A DNA stretch of 64,000 bases, from assembly GCF_000143765.1 (NCBI RefSeq), contig NZ_GL379771.1, positions 434,001 to 498,000 of the forward strand, in the 5' to 3' direction. Position 1 is the stretch's first letter, and each line of letters opens with the position of its first letter. A program made the position numbers and the translations under genes. The notes under the pieces are model-generated. The model was not told the DNA's origin. It ran no database searches and was given only the letters and a program-made list of their open reading frames with translations. Source of the stretch: Sphingobacterium spiritivorum ATCC 33861. GTDB taxonomy: Bacteria > Bacteroidota > Bacteroidia > Sphingobacteriales > Sphingobacteriaceae. This document shows positions 16,402 to 24,217 of the stretch, in pieces.

Positions 16402-18714
16402 ATGTTATTAACTAACAATTTAGGCTACCCTCGTGTGGGCGCATTCCGCGAATTGAAAAAAGCCAATGAAGCCTATTGGGCAAAAAAGATTAGTGCTGAG
16501 GAATTATTAGATGCAGCAAAACAAATCCGTGAAGGAAACTGGAAAACTCAAAAAGATGCCGGTATAGACCTTATTCCTTCCAATGATTTCTCTTTCTATG
16601 ACCAAGTGTTAGACCTGTCTTTAACAGTAGGTGCTATTCCTGCCCGTTACAATTCTTTATTGAATAAAATCGATCGTAACTACAATCTGGATCTTTATTT
16701 TGCTATGGCACGTGGTTTCCAGCAGGAAGGTGTCGATGTAACGGCAATGGAAATGACCAAGTGGTTTGATACCAACTACCACTATATCGTTCCGGAATTC
16801 ACAAAAAATCAGGAATTCAAATTGACTTCTGAAAAATTCTTAAACGAATACAATGAAGCAAAAGCATCAGGCATTGAGACCAAACCGGTATTGATCGGCC
16901 CTATCACTTACCTGTTATTAGGAAAAGAGAAAGAAGCCGGATTTGACCGTATCGACCTTATCGAAAACCTGATCCCTGTATACGAACAGATTCTTGGCAA
17001 ACTTGCAGAAGCAGGCGCACAATATGTACAGATTGACGAGCCTTTCCTTGCTTTGGATATCGACAACAAAACACGCGCTTTATATCAGACTGTATTTGAA
17101 AAGCTATCCGCAGCAGCTAAAGGTATTAAACTTATTGTAGCGACTTATTTTGAAGCACTTCGTGATAATGAAGAAACGGCTGTAAATCTTCCGGTACATG
17201 CTTTACATTTAGATCTTGTACGTGGAGAAAATCAACTGGATACTGTTTTAGCAAAAATTCCTGCGTCTTTAACACTCTCATTAGGTGTTGTGGAAGGCCG
17301 TAATATCTGGAAAAATGATTATGAGAAATCATTAGGTCAGATCAAAAAAGCTGTTGATGCATTAGGCAAAGACCGCGTATGGATTGCTCCTTCCAGCTCA
17401 TTGCTACATGTTCCGTTTGATTTGGATAATGAAGATAACGAAGAGTCTTTACCAAAAGAAGTTAAAAACTGGTTAGCATTTGCTAAACAAAAACTAGCCG
17501 AAGTAAAAGACCTTGCGATTCTTGCTGAAGGTGAAGTAGATGCTAAAACAGCCGAACGTTTTGAAGCAAATAAAGCTGCCGCTGAAAGCCGTCGTACTTC
17601 TCCGCTTATCCACAAACCGGAAGTAAAAGAACGTACTGCAAACATTACTGATGATGATGCGACCCGTACTTCACCATTTGCAAACCGTAAAGCTGCACAA
17701 CAGGCTAAATTTAACTTACCTGCATTTGCAACGACTACCATCGGTTCTTTCCCGCAAACGAAAGATGTCCGTAAATGGAGAGCGGACCTGAAAAAAGGAA
17801 GTATCACACAAGAACAATATGACAAAGAAATCGCTGAAGAGACAGAGCGTACTATCCGTCTTCAGGAGCAATTAGATATCGATGTACTGGTACACGGAGA
17901 ATTTGAGCGTAATGACATGGTTGAATACTTCGGCGAGCAACTGGCCGGATATGCATTCACGAAAAACGGATGGGTTCAGTCTTACGGTTCACGTTGTGTG
18001 AAACCTCCGGTTATCTACGGTGACGTATACCGTCCTGCAGATATGACGGTACGCTGGTCTGCATATGCACAGTCTCTGACTAACCGTCCTGTAAAAGGAA
18101 TGTTGACTGGTCCTGTTACGATCTTGCAATGGTCATTTGTTCGTAATGATCAACCACGCTCGACTACAACATACCAAATTGCATTAGCAATTCTGGATGA
18201 AGTACAAGCATTAGAAAAATCAGGAATCAAGATTATTCAGATTGACGAACCGGCTATCCGCGAAGGATTACCATTGCGTAAAGCTGATCAACAGGATTAC
18301 CTGAACTGGGCTGTACGTGCATTCCGCGTTTCTTCATCTAATGTAGACGATGATACACAGATTCACACGCACATGTGCTACTCTGAATTCAATGACATTA
18401 TTGAGGATATTGCAGCTATGGATGCTGACGTAATCACCATCGAAACATCACGTTCTCAAATGGAATTACTGGATGCCTTCGCCGGAGATTTCAAATACCC
18501 TAACGATATCGGACCTGGTGTATACGACATCCACTCTCCCCGTGTACCAAGCACAGATGAGATGGTCAACTTATTACGCAAAGCTAAGGCTGTAGTTCCT
18601 GCAGAACAACTTTGGGTAAACCCTGACTGTGGATTGAAAACCCGTGCATGGCCGGAAACTAAAGCAGCTTTGGAATCTATGGTTGAAGCCGCTAAAATCC
18701 TTAGAGCTGAATAA
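16402..18714 (+). CDS. metE: Cobalamin-independent methionine synthase
   Basis: This enzyme transfers a methyl group from 5-methyltetrahydropteroyltri-L-glutamate to homocysteine, the last step of methionine synthesis. The 770 residues match the MetE length, with tandem N- and C-terminal barrels (MLLTNNLGYPRVG at the N-terminus, TTIGSFPQTKDVR opening the C-terminal barrel). Zinc ligands are visible in IHTHMCYSEF (His, Cys) and NPDCGLKTR (Cys). The gene stands alone and is controlled by the SAM-I riboswitch just upstream. A terminator follows. Confidence 0.97.
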   Translation: MLLTNNLGYPRVGAFRELKKANEAYWAKKISAEELLDAAKQIREGNWKTQKDAGIDLIPSNDFSFYDQVLDLSLTVGAIPARYNSLLNKIDRNYNLDLYFAMARGFQQEGVDVTAMEMTKWFDTNYHYIVPEFTKNQEFKLTSEKFLNEYNEAKASGIETKPVLIGPITYLLLGKEKEAGFDRIDLIENLIPVYEQILGKLAEAGAQYVQIDEPFLALDIDNKTRALYQTVFEKLSAAAKGIKLIVATYFEALRDNEETAVNLPVHALHLDLVRGENQLDTVLAKIPASLTLSLGVVEGRNIWKNDYEKSLGQIKKAVDALGKDRVWIAPSSSLLHVPFDLDNEDNEESLPKEVKNWLAFAKQKLAEVKDLAILAEGEVDAKTAERFEANKAAAESRRTSPLIHKPEVKERTANITDDDATRTSPFANRKAAQQAKFNLPAFATTTIGSFPQTKDVRKWRADLKKGSITQEQYDKEIAEETERTIRLQEQLDIDVLVHGEFERNDMVEYFGEQLAGYAFTKNGWVQSYGSRCVKPPVIYGDVYRPADMTVRWSAYAQSLTNRPVKGMLTGPVTILQWSFVRNDQPRSTTTYQIALAILDEVQALEKSGIKIIQIDEPAIREGLPLRKADQQDYLNWAVRAFRVSSSNVDDDTQIHTHMCYSEFNDIIEDIAAMDADVITIETSRSQMELLDAFAGDFKYPNDIGPGVYDIHSPRVPSTDEMVNLLRKAKAVVPAEQLWVNPDCGLKTRAWPETKAALESMVEAAKILRAE

Positions 18715-18743
18715 CCTTTAAGTATTAGTAATATTAAAATCAC

Positions 18744-18783
18744 AACAGCCCGCAGGTACAACACACTACGGGCTGTTTGTTTT
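18744..18783 (+). terminator. Terminator of metE
   Basis: A 9-bp GC-rich stem (18744-18752 with 18769-18777) is followed by TTGTTTTAT. Confidence 0.85.
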
Positions 18784-18866
18784 ATATACTATGTAGTTAT
18801 GAATACTAAAAACAGCCACACAAGAACTTTTCATCACTTCATTTGTTATTAGGAGACAATATAATA

Positions 18867-19052
18867 ATGAATCCTATGAACAGAATATTCCCAATAACAT
18901 TAGTTATTTTAATGACAAGCCTTTTGACCAGCTGTGCTGCGATCGAAGGAATTTTCAAAGCAGGTGTATGGTCCGGAGTGATCATGGTAGTGGTAGTAGT
19001 AGCCCTTCTGATCTGGATACTGGCTAAATTATTCGGAGGAAATAAAAATTAA
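18867..19052 (+). CDS. Small membrane-anchored lipoprotein
   Basis: This 61-residue protein has a lipoprotein signal (LILMTSLLTSC) followed by a short stretch and one strongly hydrophobic helix (SGVIMVVVVVALLIWILAKLF), then a basic tail. I chose the ATG at 18867, preceded by AGGAGA about 10 bases upstream. The open frame begins at a TTG at 18843, which would add only 8 residues before the signal. No function can be assigned. It resembles other tiny lipoproteins with one C-terminal membrane helix seen in Sphingobacteriales. Confidence 0.65.
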   Translation: MNPMNRIFPITLVILMTSLLTSCAAIEGIFKAGVWSGVIMVVVVVALLIWILAKLFGGNKN

Positions 19053-19096
19053 TCTCTACAGTGGAGATATCTTTAAAAAAGGTATCACTATGGGTA

Positions 19097-19130
19097 TAAA
19101 AAAAGACAGGCTGAACAGTGTTCAGCCTGT
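19097..19130 (-). terminator. Terminator of the TraB/GumN gene
   Basis: An 11-bp perfect stem (19106-19116 with 19120-19130) has a 3-base loop. On the minus strand it is followed by a run of T residues complementary to 19098-19104. It serves the minus-strand gene ending at 19193. Confidence 0.85.
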
Positions 19131-19192
19131 ATGCTTTAAATCAGTTGTCAGCCTGCTTTCCGGAGACTTTCACGTAATAAGAAAGCTTAATC

Positions 19193-20071
19193 TTAATTAT
19201 AAACCGGTGTAACTGTGTATCCTTTCTGACGTAAAAGATTGATCACGCCTTCTTCACCGGACAGATGTCCTGAGCCTACAGCAAAGAAAGTCGGAGCCTC
19301 GCTCATTAATGCAGGCATACGATCTGCCCACAGATGATTACGAACCGGTAACAATTGACGATAAGTTTCCGGATTAGACGAAGTATATTTTAATAACAGC
19401 TCATCCATACCTGCAATATCTTCCTCCTTGTACAGTTGATAGATATGAGAAAGAATACTTTGAATATCAAATTCATCCATAGATTTTAGATAGGAAGGGA
19501 AATCGGATGTTTCAAAAATCTTATCTGCAAAAGAATATTGCTCCTCAATGCTCGAAAGCCCTTCGATTGTTTTGCCTTCCTGCTTTGTATGTTTAATAAT
19601 TTCTTCTTCAAACGAAGCCATTGGTTCCGAGAAGGATTTTTGCATAATCATAGCGATCAAAAACATAGGTTTTATTTTATCTACCTGTGCTAGAGTGATT
19701 CCGAGTTTTTTTCCTAAGACTTCATCTACCAAAGCTATTTCTTCCGGCTTGATCTGTGAAGATATTGTCTTATCACTCATCATGTGTTTTTGAGATTCTT
19801 CTGCAAGATTGGACGCCGCCATGTTGATTTCCAGATACACTCTTGACGTCTTATCCATAGCATCAATAGCTTTCGCGGACATTTCAAAATTCTTTCTGGC
19901 CAGCATATGTACTGTACCAAACAGATAAGAAGGTGCTTTCAGATCTTTTCCTTCTATTTTCCACAGCAATGACTTCTCCTTCACAGGTGATGTCTGTGCA
20001 AAAGCAGAGTTAATCAAAAAACAGACAACAGCAATAAAGGCAACCAGATTTTTCATATTATTTCTATTCAT
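19193..20071 (-). CDS. TraB/GumN family protein
   Basis: This 292-residue exported protein has a signal peptide at about residues 6-27 (LVAFIAVVCFLINSAFAQ). The family motifs are the GTVH box (SYLFGTVHMLARKNF) near the N-terminus and the C-terminal GxGH motif (FFAVGSGHLSGEEGVINLLRQKGYTV). TraB/GumN/TIKI proteins are thought to be metalloproteases or haem-binding factors; the activity of the bacterial ones is largely unknown. The start at 20071 and a second ATG five codons in (20056) are both reasonable. Confidence 0.88.
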   Translation of the reverse strand: MNRNNMKNLVAFIAVVCFLINSAFAQTSPVKEKSLLWKIEGKDLKAPSYLFGTVHMLARKNFEMSAKAIDAMDKTSRVYLEINMAASNLAEESQKHMMSDKTISSQIKPEEIALVDEVLGKKLGITLAQVDKIKPMFLIAMIMQKSFSEPMASFEEEIIKHTKQEGKTIEGLSSIEEQYSFADKIFETSDFPSYLKSMDEFDIQSILSHIYQLYKEEDIAGMDELLLKYTSSNPETYRQLLPVRNHLWADRMPALMSEAPTFFAVGSGHLSGEEGVINLLRQKGYTVTPVYN

Positions 20072-20176
20072 AATTCAAATGTTTTAGCGTTTTATGGAAT
20101 TAGTAGCACACATTGCAAAATGTTACATATTCCGGAATAAAAAAACAATAAAACAATGATTATCAGCCTAAAAATC

Positions 20177-20674
20177 TTACTTTTTCTTCTTTTTATCCCT
20201 TTTCAGTTTATCCTCTAATCTCGCTTCTGCATTTTTGATATCCTGATCATAAGATGAATAGCAGTTTGTGACATACAATCCTTTTACCAATCGGAGTGCT
20301 TTCTTTACTTTCATTTGCTTTTCTAACAATTGTACCTGCTTCAGCAGTATTTCCGTCTTATTAATTCCTTTTATAGTTAATGCAAAGTCTATTAATTTTT
20401 GTGCCTCTTCAAAATCGTCATTCCATATGAGTGTCTGTGCAAAATGAGGATATATCTCCAGTGCATAAAGGTTGCAGGTAAGCGCTTCCTGAAAATATTT
20501 TTTCGCTTCTTCATAATTCATCAGCTGTTCTGCGTATAGCCGACCTGTCAGACACAGCGCTGTTGTATTGGTCTCATCATATGACAAGGCATACTCCAGA
20601 GATTCTATTGTCTCTGTCAGCGAATAAGGGTAATTGTCCAGTGCCTGGGACAAATATTTATCAATTGCTTTCAT
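20177..20674 (-). CDS. TPR-like protein, third gene of the rtcB-prfH operon
   Basis: This 165-residue cytosolic protein has tetratricopeptide-like helical repeats. ALCLTGRLYAEQLMNYEEAKKYFQEALTCNL is a clear TPR, and IYPHFAQTLIWNDDFEEAQKLIDFALTIKG a second. It ends in a very basic tail (KLKRDKKKKK) that could contact RNA or ribosomes. The start ATG lies only 4 bases after the prfH stop, so it is translated from the same mRNA. TPRs mediate protein contacts. I suggest, without proof, an accessory role for the RtcB-PrfH ribosome-rescue pair. Confidence 0.75.
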   Translation of the reverse strand: MKAIDKYLSQALDNYPYSLTETIESLEYALSYDETNTTALCLTGRLYAEQLMNYEEAKKYFQEALTCNLYALEIYPHFAQTLIWNDDFEEAQKLIDFALTIKGINKTEILLKQVQLLEKQMKVKKALRLVKGLYVTNCYSSYDQDIKNAEARLEDKLKRDKKKKK

Positions 20675-20678
20675 TGTT

Positions 20679-21377
20679 TTATTTTTCTATTTTCATTTCC
20701 TGTCTGAAACGTTGTTTTTCAGCCTGTCGTTTTACCTTGTAGGACTTATCAACTTTTTCAGATTTAAAATCCGTTCCGACAAAGGTTCGAATAGCATTTC
20801 CACGCTCCACCTGAATCTGATTAAACCATTTGTACTTTTCGTTTTCTTTCCAATGCAGGAGATTCAATTCGTTAACTTTTGTTTGCAATCTCTCTGTTGC
20901 GATTTTCTTATTTTGATGTTGCGACCGGCTATCCATGGCGACCACTGATACTCCTGTAGGCATATGTGTGGCCCGTACCGCTGAACTCACCTTATTGACA
21001 TGCTGACCTCCCGCTCCAGAACTTCGCATGGCCTGATAGCGAATATCCTTTACGTCAAATATCCAGGAGGCAGATGGTTTAATTTCAAAGACCTCAATAA
21101 ACCAGTTTTTGCGCTTATGTGATTTTCGGAAATCACTTTTTCCGATCCATTGGATCGTACCTGTCCATAAAGCGGAAAATGCCATACAATTCTCTCCACT
21201 GATCTTCAGACTTGCAGAAATTACAGTTCCGTTTATACTTCCCTCCTGCCGGTCGAGCACCTGAACCTCCACATCAAAAGTTGGTGCTTCCTGTATTATT
21301 TTTTTGATCACCTGTGCTACGACCCAACTGCATTCTTCGGGGCCGCGTCCTGCGGTGACGCCTATTATTTTGTCCAT
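20679..21377 (-). CDS. prfH: Peptide chain release factor H
   Basis: PrfH is a class-I release-factor homologue with the hydrolytic GGQ motif (SGAGGQHVNK) and the downstream RF-type domain (SRSQHQNKKIA), but a replaced codon-recognition region. The 232-residue length from the ATG at 21377 fits RF-H. The open frame starts at a TTG at 21398, which I rejected. Established work on homologous pairs shows that PrfH acts on ribosomes with damaged 16S decoding centres and works with RtcB2 to repair the cut. The rtcB gene is immediately upstream, which supports that role here. Confidence 0.93.
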   Translation of the reverse strand: MDKIIGVTAGRGPEECSWVVAQVIKKIIQEAPTFDVEVQVLDRQEGSINGTVISASLKISGENCMAFSALWTGTIQWIGKSDFRKSHKRKNWFIEVFEIKPSASWIFDVKDIRYQAMRSSGAGGQHVNKVSSAVRATHMPTGVSVVAMDSRSQHQNKKIATERLQTKVNELNLLHWKENEKYKWFNQIQVERGNAIRTFVGTDFKSEKVDKSYKVKRQAEKQRFRQEMKIEK

Positions 21378-21440
21378 TTTATTTTTTGTTTGAAGCAAGT
21401 ATCCAAAAAGTGATTTCTTTTAGGACACCTGCATTATTTA

Positions 21441-22832
21441 CTATCGATCCATCCGCACAATTTTAGGTGTAAACGTCCCCAGTATATCCACTAATTCGGA
21501 TTGAAGTGCGATTACTTTGCGGATATCTTTGTAAGCCATCGGGGCTTCATCCACACTTCCCCCTACAAGCTCGACATCGGTATCTTTAAGTAGCTTTTGC
21601 ACCTGACCAGGTGTGAAAGAAGCTTTACATGCAGCCCTTGACAAGAGTCTTCCTGCTCCATGCGAAGCAGATTGCAAACTGCTCTCATTTCCTTTCCCTA
21701 CCACAATATATCCCGGAGCAGTCATGGATCCCGGGATAATCCCCAGCTCTCCTTTTGCTGCCGGAGTAGCTCCTTTACGGTGTACTATACATTCCTTTCC
21801 GTCGATCAGCTGTTTCCAGGCAAAATTGTGATGATTCTCTACCTTAAATGCCGGACGTTTACCCAGAGCTTTAGCTATGCGCCGGTGGATATCATCATGA
21901 CAGGCACTTGCATAGTCACCAGCCAGATTCATAGCCATCCAATACTCCTGGCCATCATGTGTATCCAGATCTAACCAAGCCAGATGCTGTACAGACCGGG
22001 GCAGAGGACATTGCTTTGCAGCGAGGTAGGTATAATGTTTAGCGATATTAGCCCCTAATCCCCTGGAGCCGCTATGGGACAATAAGGCTACATATTCACC
22101 CGCCGGGAGTTTCCACTCCGGTCTTGGATTGTTCAGATTCACTATCCCGAACTCAACGAAGTGGTTGCCGCCTCCCGAAGTCCCCAACTGCTTCCAGGCT
22201 TTACCCAGCAGATTTTTGAGAATTGGTATTTCCTGAAATTCCTTTCGGGAAAAAATCTCATGATCTGCCCTGTTCTTATGCGTCTCGTACATACCAAAGC
22301 AGGTCTGTTCTAAAAGCATATTCGTCAGTTGGAATCTTTTGCCTTTCAGATAGCTCGCAGGCAGATCAAAGACAGAGAGACTCATTCTACAACCGATATC
22401 TACACCAACGCCATACGGAATCACAGCGTTATCTGTTGCCAGCACCCCACCTATCGGCAGTCCGTAACCGGAATGTGCGTCAGGCATCAATGCTCCGCTA
22501 ACGGCTACAGGCAGCTTCAATGCATCGTACAGCTGGCGTTTTGCCTGTTCATCGATTTCATTCTCCCCAAATATGCTGAAGGCAACTCTTGAAGTTCTCA
22601 ATTGCTGCAAGCGTACTTCGACGGGTCTGACCAGTCCTTCCGCTACTTTGCCCCATATTCCATCACCCAGAAATTGTTCGGGCGAAAGGAGTACCTGTCT
22701 GGCATCCGCCAGTATCGCTTCTTTTTTATCACGCTTTCTATAACGTTGTATTTGCCCTAAGGCAATATTTATTGCATTATTCTGTGGGAAGCCCAATTTG
22801 ATAAGGTCCTTCCCGGAAAGTTTCTTTCCCAT
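21441..22832 (-). CDS. rtcB: RNA ligase RtcB (RtcB2 type, linked to prfH)
   Basis: This GTP- and metal-dependent ligase joins 2',3'-cyclic phosphate (or 3'-phosphate) ends to 5'-OH ends. At 463 residues it has the RtcB landmarks: metal/Cys motif GVGVDIGCRMSLS, GTSGGGNHFVEFG, HSGSRGLGANIAKHYT, the VENHHNFAW metal site, and the C-terminal guanylation region HRKGATPAAKGELGIIPGSM ... SASHGAGRLLSR. The order rtcB-prfH on the same strand marks the ribosome-repair subtype rather than the tRNA-splicing type. Two hairpins lie in its 5' region (22861-22913). Confidence 0.93.
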   Translation of the reverse strand: MGKKLSGKDLIKLGFPQNNAINIALGQIQRYRKRDKKEAILADARQVLLSPEQFLGDGIWGKVAEGLVRPVEVRLQQLRTSRVAFSIFGENEIDEQAKRQLYDALKLPVAVSGALMPDAHSGYGLPIGGVLATDNAVIPYGVGVDIGCRMSLSVFDLPASYLKGKRFQLTNMLLEQTCFGMYETHKNRADHEIFSRKEFQEIPILKNLLGKAWKQLGTSGGGNHFVEFGIVNLNNPRPEWKLPAGEYVALLSHSGSRGLGANIAKHYTYLAAKQCPLPRSVQHLAWLDLDTHDGQEYWMAMNLAGDYASACHDDIHRRIAKALGKRPAFKVENHHNFAWKQLIDGKECIVHRKGATPAAKGELGIIPGSMTAPGYIVVGKGNESSLQSASHGAGRLLSRAACKASFTPGQVQKLLKDTDVELVGGSVDEAPMAYKDIRKVIALQSELVDILGTFTPKIVRMDR

Positions 22833-22860
22833 GTTATTTTTTATTCAAATCAATACGATA

Positions 22861-22913
22861 CCTGTGGATACAATGATCCATAGGCGTTACTGTCGGCCGA
22901 TCGAAGTCGGCCG
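22861..22913 (-). promoter_or_regulatory. Two tandem hairpins in the rtcB leader
   Basis: CCTGTGGAT/ATCCATAGG (22861-22869 with 22876-22884, one G-U) and CGGCCGA/TCGGCCG (22894-22900 with 22907-22913) lie 28-80 bases upstream of the rtcB ATG. They could be part of the leader RNA or flank an operator. No T-run follows, so they are not simple terminators. Confidence 0.4.
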
Positions 22914-22958
22914 GATTAATATCCATTCGGGAAAATCTGTGAAGGGTCCGGAATAAAC

Positions 22959-22988
22959 AAAAAAGCCCGAATGATCTTCGGGCCTTTT
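22959..22988. terminator. Terminator between the micro-ORF and rtcB
   Basis: A GCCCGAA/TTCGGGC stem (22965-22971 with 22977-22983) has a T-run on the minus strand (complement of 22959-22964). It should end the short transcript from the promoter at 23135-23164 and insulate rtcB. Confidence 0.8.
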
Positions 22989-23009
22989 CTTATATTTCGT
23001 TAAGTAATC

Positions 23010-23093
23010 TTAAGAGGAGAAAGAAGCACGAAGAAGAGCCTCAGCAATTCCAATTGCTGATGAAGCTAAAGCTGTAGAATGTAGTACAAACAT
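23010..23093 (-). CDS. 27-codon micro-ORF with its own promoter and terminator
   Basis: A short minus-strand frame begins MFVLHSTALASSAIG and ends ASFSS. It is rich in Ala, Ser and Leu. It is flanked by a near-consensus promoter (TTG-N19-AATCTTTG) about 42 bases upstream and a terminator about 20 bases downstream, giving an RNA of roughly 165 bases. The coding region contains a self-complementary segment (23041-23060) that would form a 7-9 bp hairpin in the RNA. It may encode a microprotein, be a leader peptide, or be a small RNA. I do not recognise it. Confidence 0.45.
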   Translation of the reverse strand: MFVLHSTALASSAIGIAEALLRASFSS

Positions 23094-23134
23094 TTTTTCT
23101 TCGTTTTAAAAGGGTTAAACCATTAATATCGCTG

Positions 23135-23164
23135 CAAAGATTTAAATTATTTCTTAAATACCAA
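23135..23164 (-). promoter_or_regulatory. Promoter of the micro-ORF RNA
   Basis: On the minus strand, TTG (23162-23164), a 19-base spacer and AATCTTTG (23135-23142) match TTG-N19-TAnnTTTG with one mismatch. Confidence 0.5.
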
Positions 23165-23278
23165 AATATTCTTCTTAAAAAATCACATTTCTCTCCTCAT
23201 ACTATACATTAATGGCTTTATAATCCGGCGTTATCTTGCTAATTTTTACAGGCTATTCCCTCTTGTGCAGCGATTCAC

Positions 23279-23286
23279 TATCTTTG
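23279..23286 (+). promoter_or_regulatory. -7 element for trmD, leaderless transcript
   Basis: TATCTTTG matches TAnnTTTG and ends 4 bases before the trmD ATG at 23291. The mRNA is predicted to be leaderless. Confidence 0.55.
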
Positions 23287-23290
23287 CAGC

Positions 23291-23968
23291 ATGCGTTTTG
23301 ATATTATTACGGTATTACCTGATTTACTGACAAGTCCTTTTGCACATTCTATTCTGCAGAGGGCACAAAAGAAGGGCCTGGCCGAGATCGTTGTTCACAA
23401 TCTGAGAGACTATGCAACCAACAAACAAAAGTCTGTGGATGATTATCCATATGGCGGAGGTTCGGGGATGGTCATGCAGATCGAGCCCTTTGCAAAATGT
23501 ATTGAATATCTGCAGTCTGAGCGGGATTATGATGAGATTATCTTTATGAGTCCGGATGGTCAAACGCTGAATCAGGAGATTGCCAATACCCTTTCGACAA
23601 AAGGGAATATGATGATCCTGTGCGGACATTACAAAGGTATTGATCAGCGCATACGTGATATCTATGTTACGAAAGAAATATCCATTGGAGATTATGTTCT
23701 GTCAGGAGGAGAACTTCCTGCAGCTATTCTGACCGATGCTATTATTCGTCTTATCCCGGGAGTCTTGTCCGACGAAACGTCAGCACTATCTGATTCTTTT
23801 CAGGATGGGCTTCTGGATGCACCTATCTATACGCGTCCTGCGGAATGGAGAGGGCACAAGGTACCGGACATATTATTGAGCGGTAATGAGGCTAAGATTT
23901 TAGCATGGAGAGACGAACAGCAGTTACAAAGAACTAAAGAAAGACGTCCGGATTTATTAAATGACTAA
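23291..23968 (+). CDS. trmD: tRNA (guanine37-N1)-methyltransferase
   Basis: TrmD methylates G37 next to the anticodon and prevents frameshifting. The 225 residues contain the SPOUT trefoil-knot motifs: [25 protein letters not shown] and [16 protein letters not shown]. Here it is not next to rpsP, rimM or rplS, as it is in many bacteria. The start ATG is placed right behind a -7 element. Confidence 0.97.
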   Translation: MRFDIITVLPDLLTSPFAHSILQRAQKKGLAEIVVHNLRDYATNKQKSVDDYPYGGGSGMVMQIEPFAKCIEYLQSERDYDEIIFMSPDGQTLNQEIANTLSTKGNMMILCGHYKGIDQRIRDIYVTKEISIGDYVLSGGELPAAILTDAIIRLIPGVLSDETSALSDSFQDGLLDAPIYTRPAEWRGHKVPDILLSGNEAKILAWRDEQQLQRTKERRPDLLND

Positions 23969-24006
23969 CGAAAAAGGCTTTTTTTTATTTTTTTGTCACA
24001 TAAAAT

Positions 24007-24035
24007 TTGCATTATGAATTTTTTTTATAAATTTG
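24007..24035 (+). promoter_or_regulatory. Promoter of the trp leader/operon
   Basis: TTG (24007-24009), an 18-base spacer and TAAATTTG (24028-24035) lie 7 bases before the leader-peptide ATG at 24043. Confidence 0.6.
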
Positions 24036-24042
24036 TGATATT

Positions 24043-24105
24043 ATGTTGACAATTCAATTAAACAATACGTGGTGGTGGCCTGGAGCAAATTGCATCGGGT
24101 GCTAA
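24043..24105 (+). CDS. trpL: trp leader peptide with three tandem Trp codons
   Basis: This 20-codon frame begins MLTIQLNNT, runs through Trp-Trp-Trp (24070-24078) and ends at TAA 24103-24105. It lies between a good promoter and a terminator upstream of trpE. Stalling on the Trp codons when Trp-tRNA is scarce would free the bases just before the stop codon to form an antiterminator. It is too short to be found by ordinary gene calling. It matches the idea of the Bacteroid-trp leader known from related bacteria. Confidence 0.9.
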   Translation: MLTIQLNNTWWWPGANCIGC

Positions 24106-24182
24106 TGTATTGTCATAATATTTCATAATCAACCAAAACCACTTATGGAAGTTCACCCGACGCAGAAAACGTCGGGTTTTTT
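24095..24182 (+). promoter_or_regulatory. trp attenuator: antiterminator and terminator
   Basis: The terminator stem is ACCCGACG/CGTCGGGT (24155-24162 with 24170-24177), followed by a T-run to 24182. Its 5' arm overlaps CACCCGA (24154-24160), which is fully complementary to TCGGGTG (24095-24101) at the end of the leader ORF. The two pairings exclude each other. A ribosome that reaches the leader stop would cover 24095-24101 and allow termination; one stalled at the Trp codons would leave it free and allow read-through into trpE. Confidence 0.88.
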
Positions 24183-24217
24183 GTTTTTACTGGAAATTAG
24201 AAAAAAATAGAGCATAC

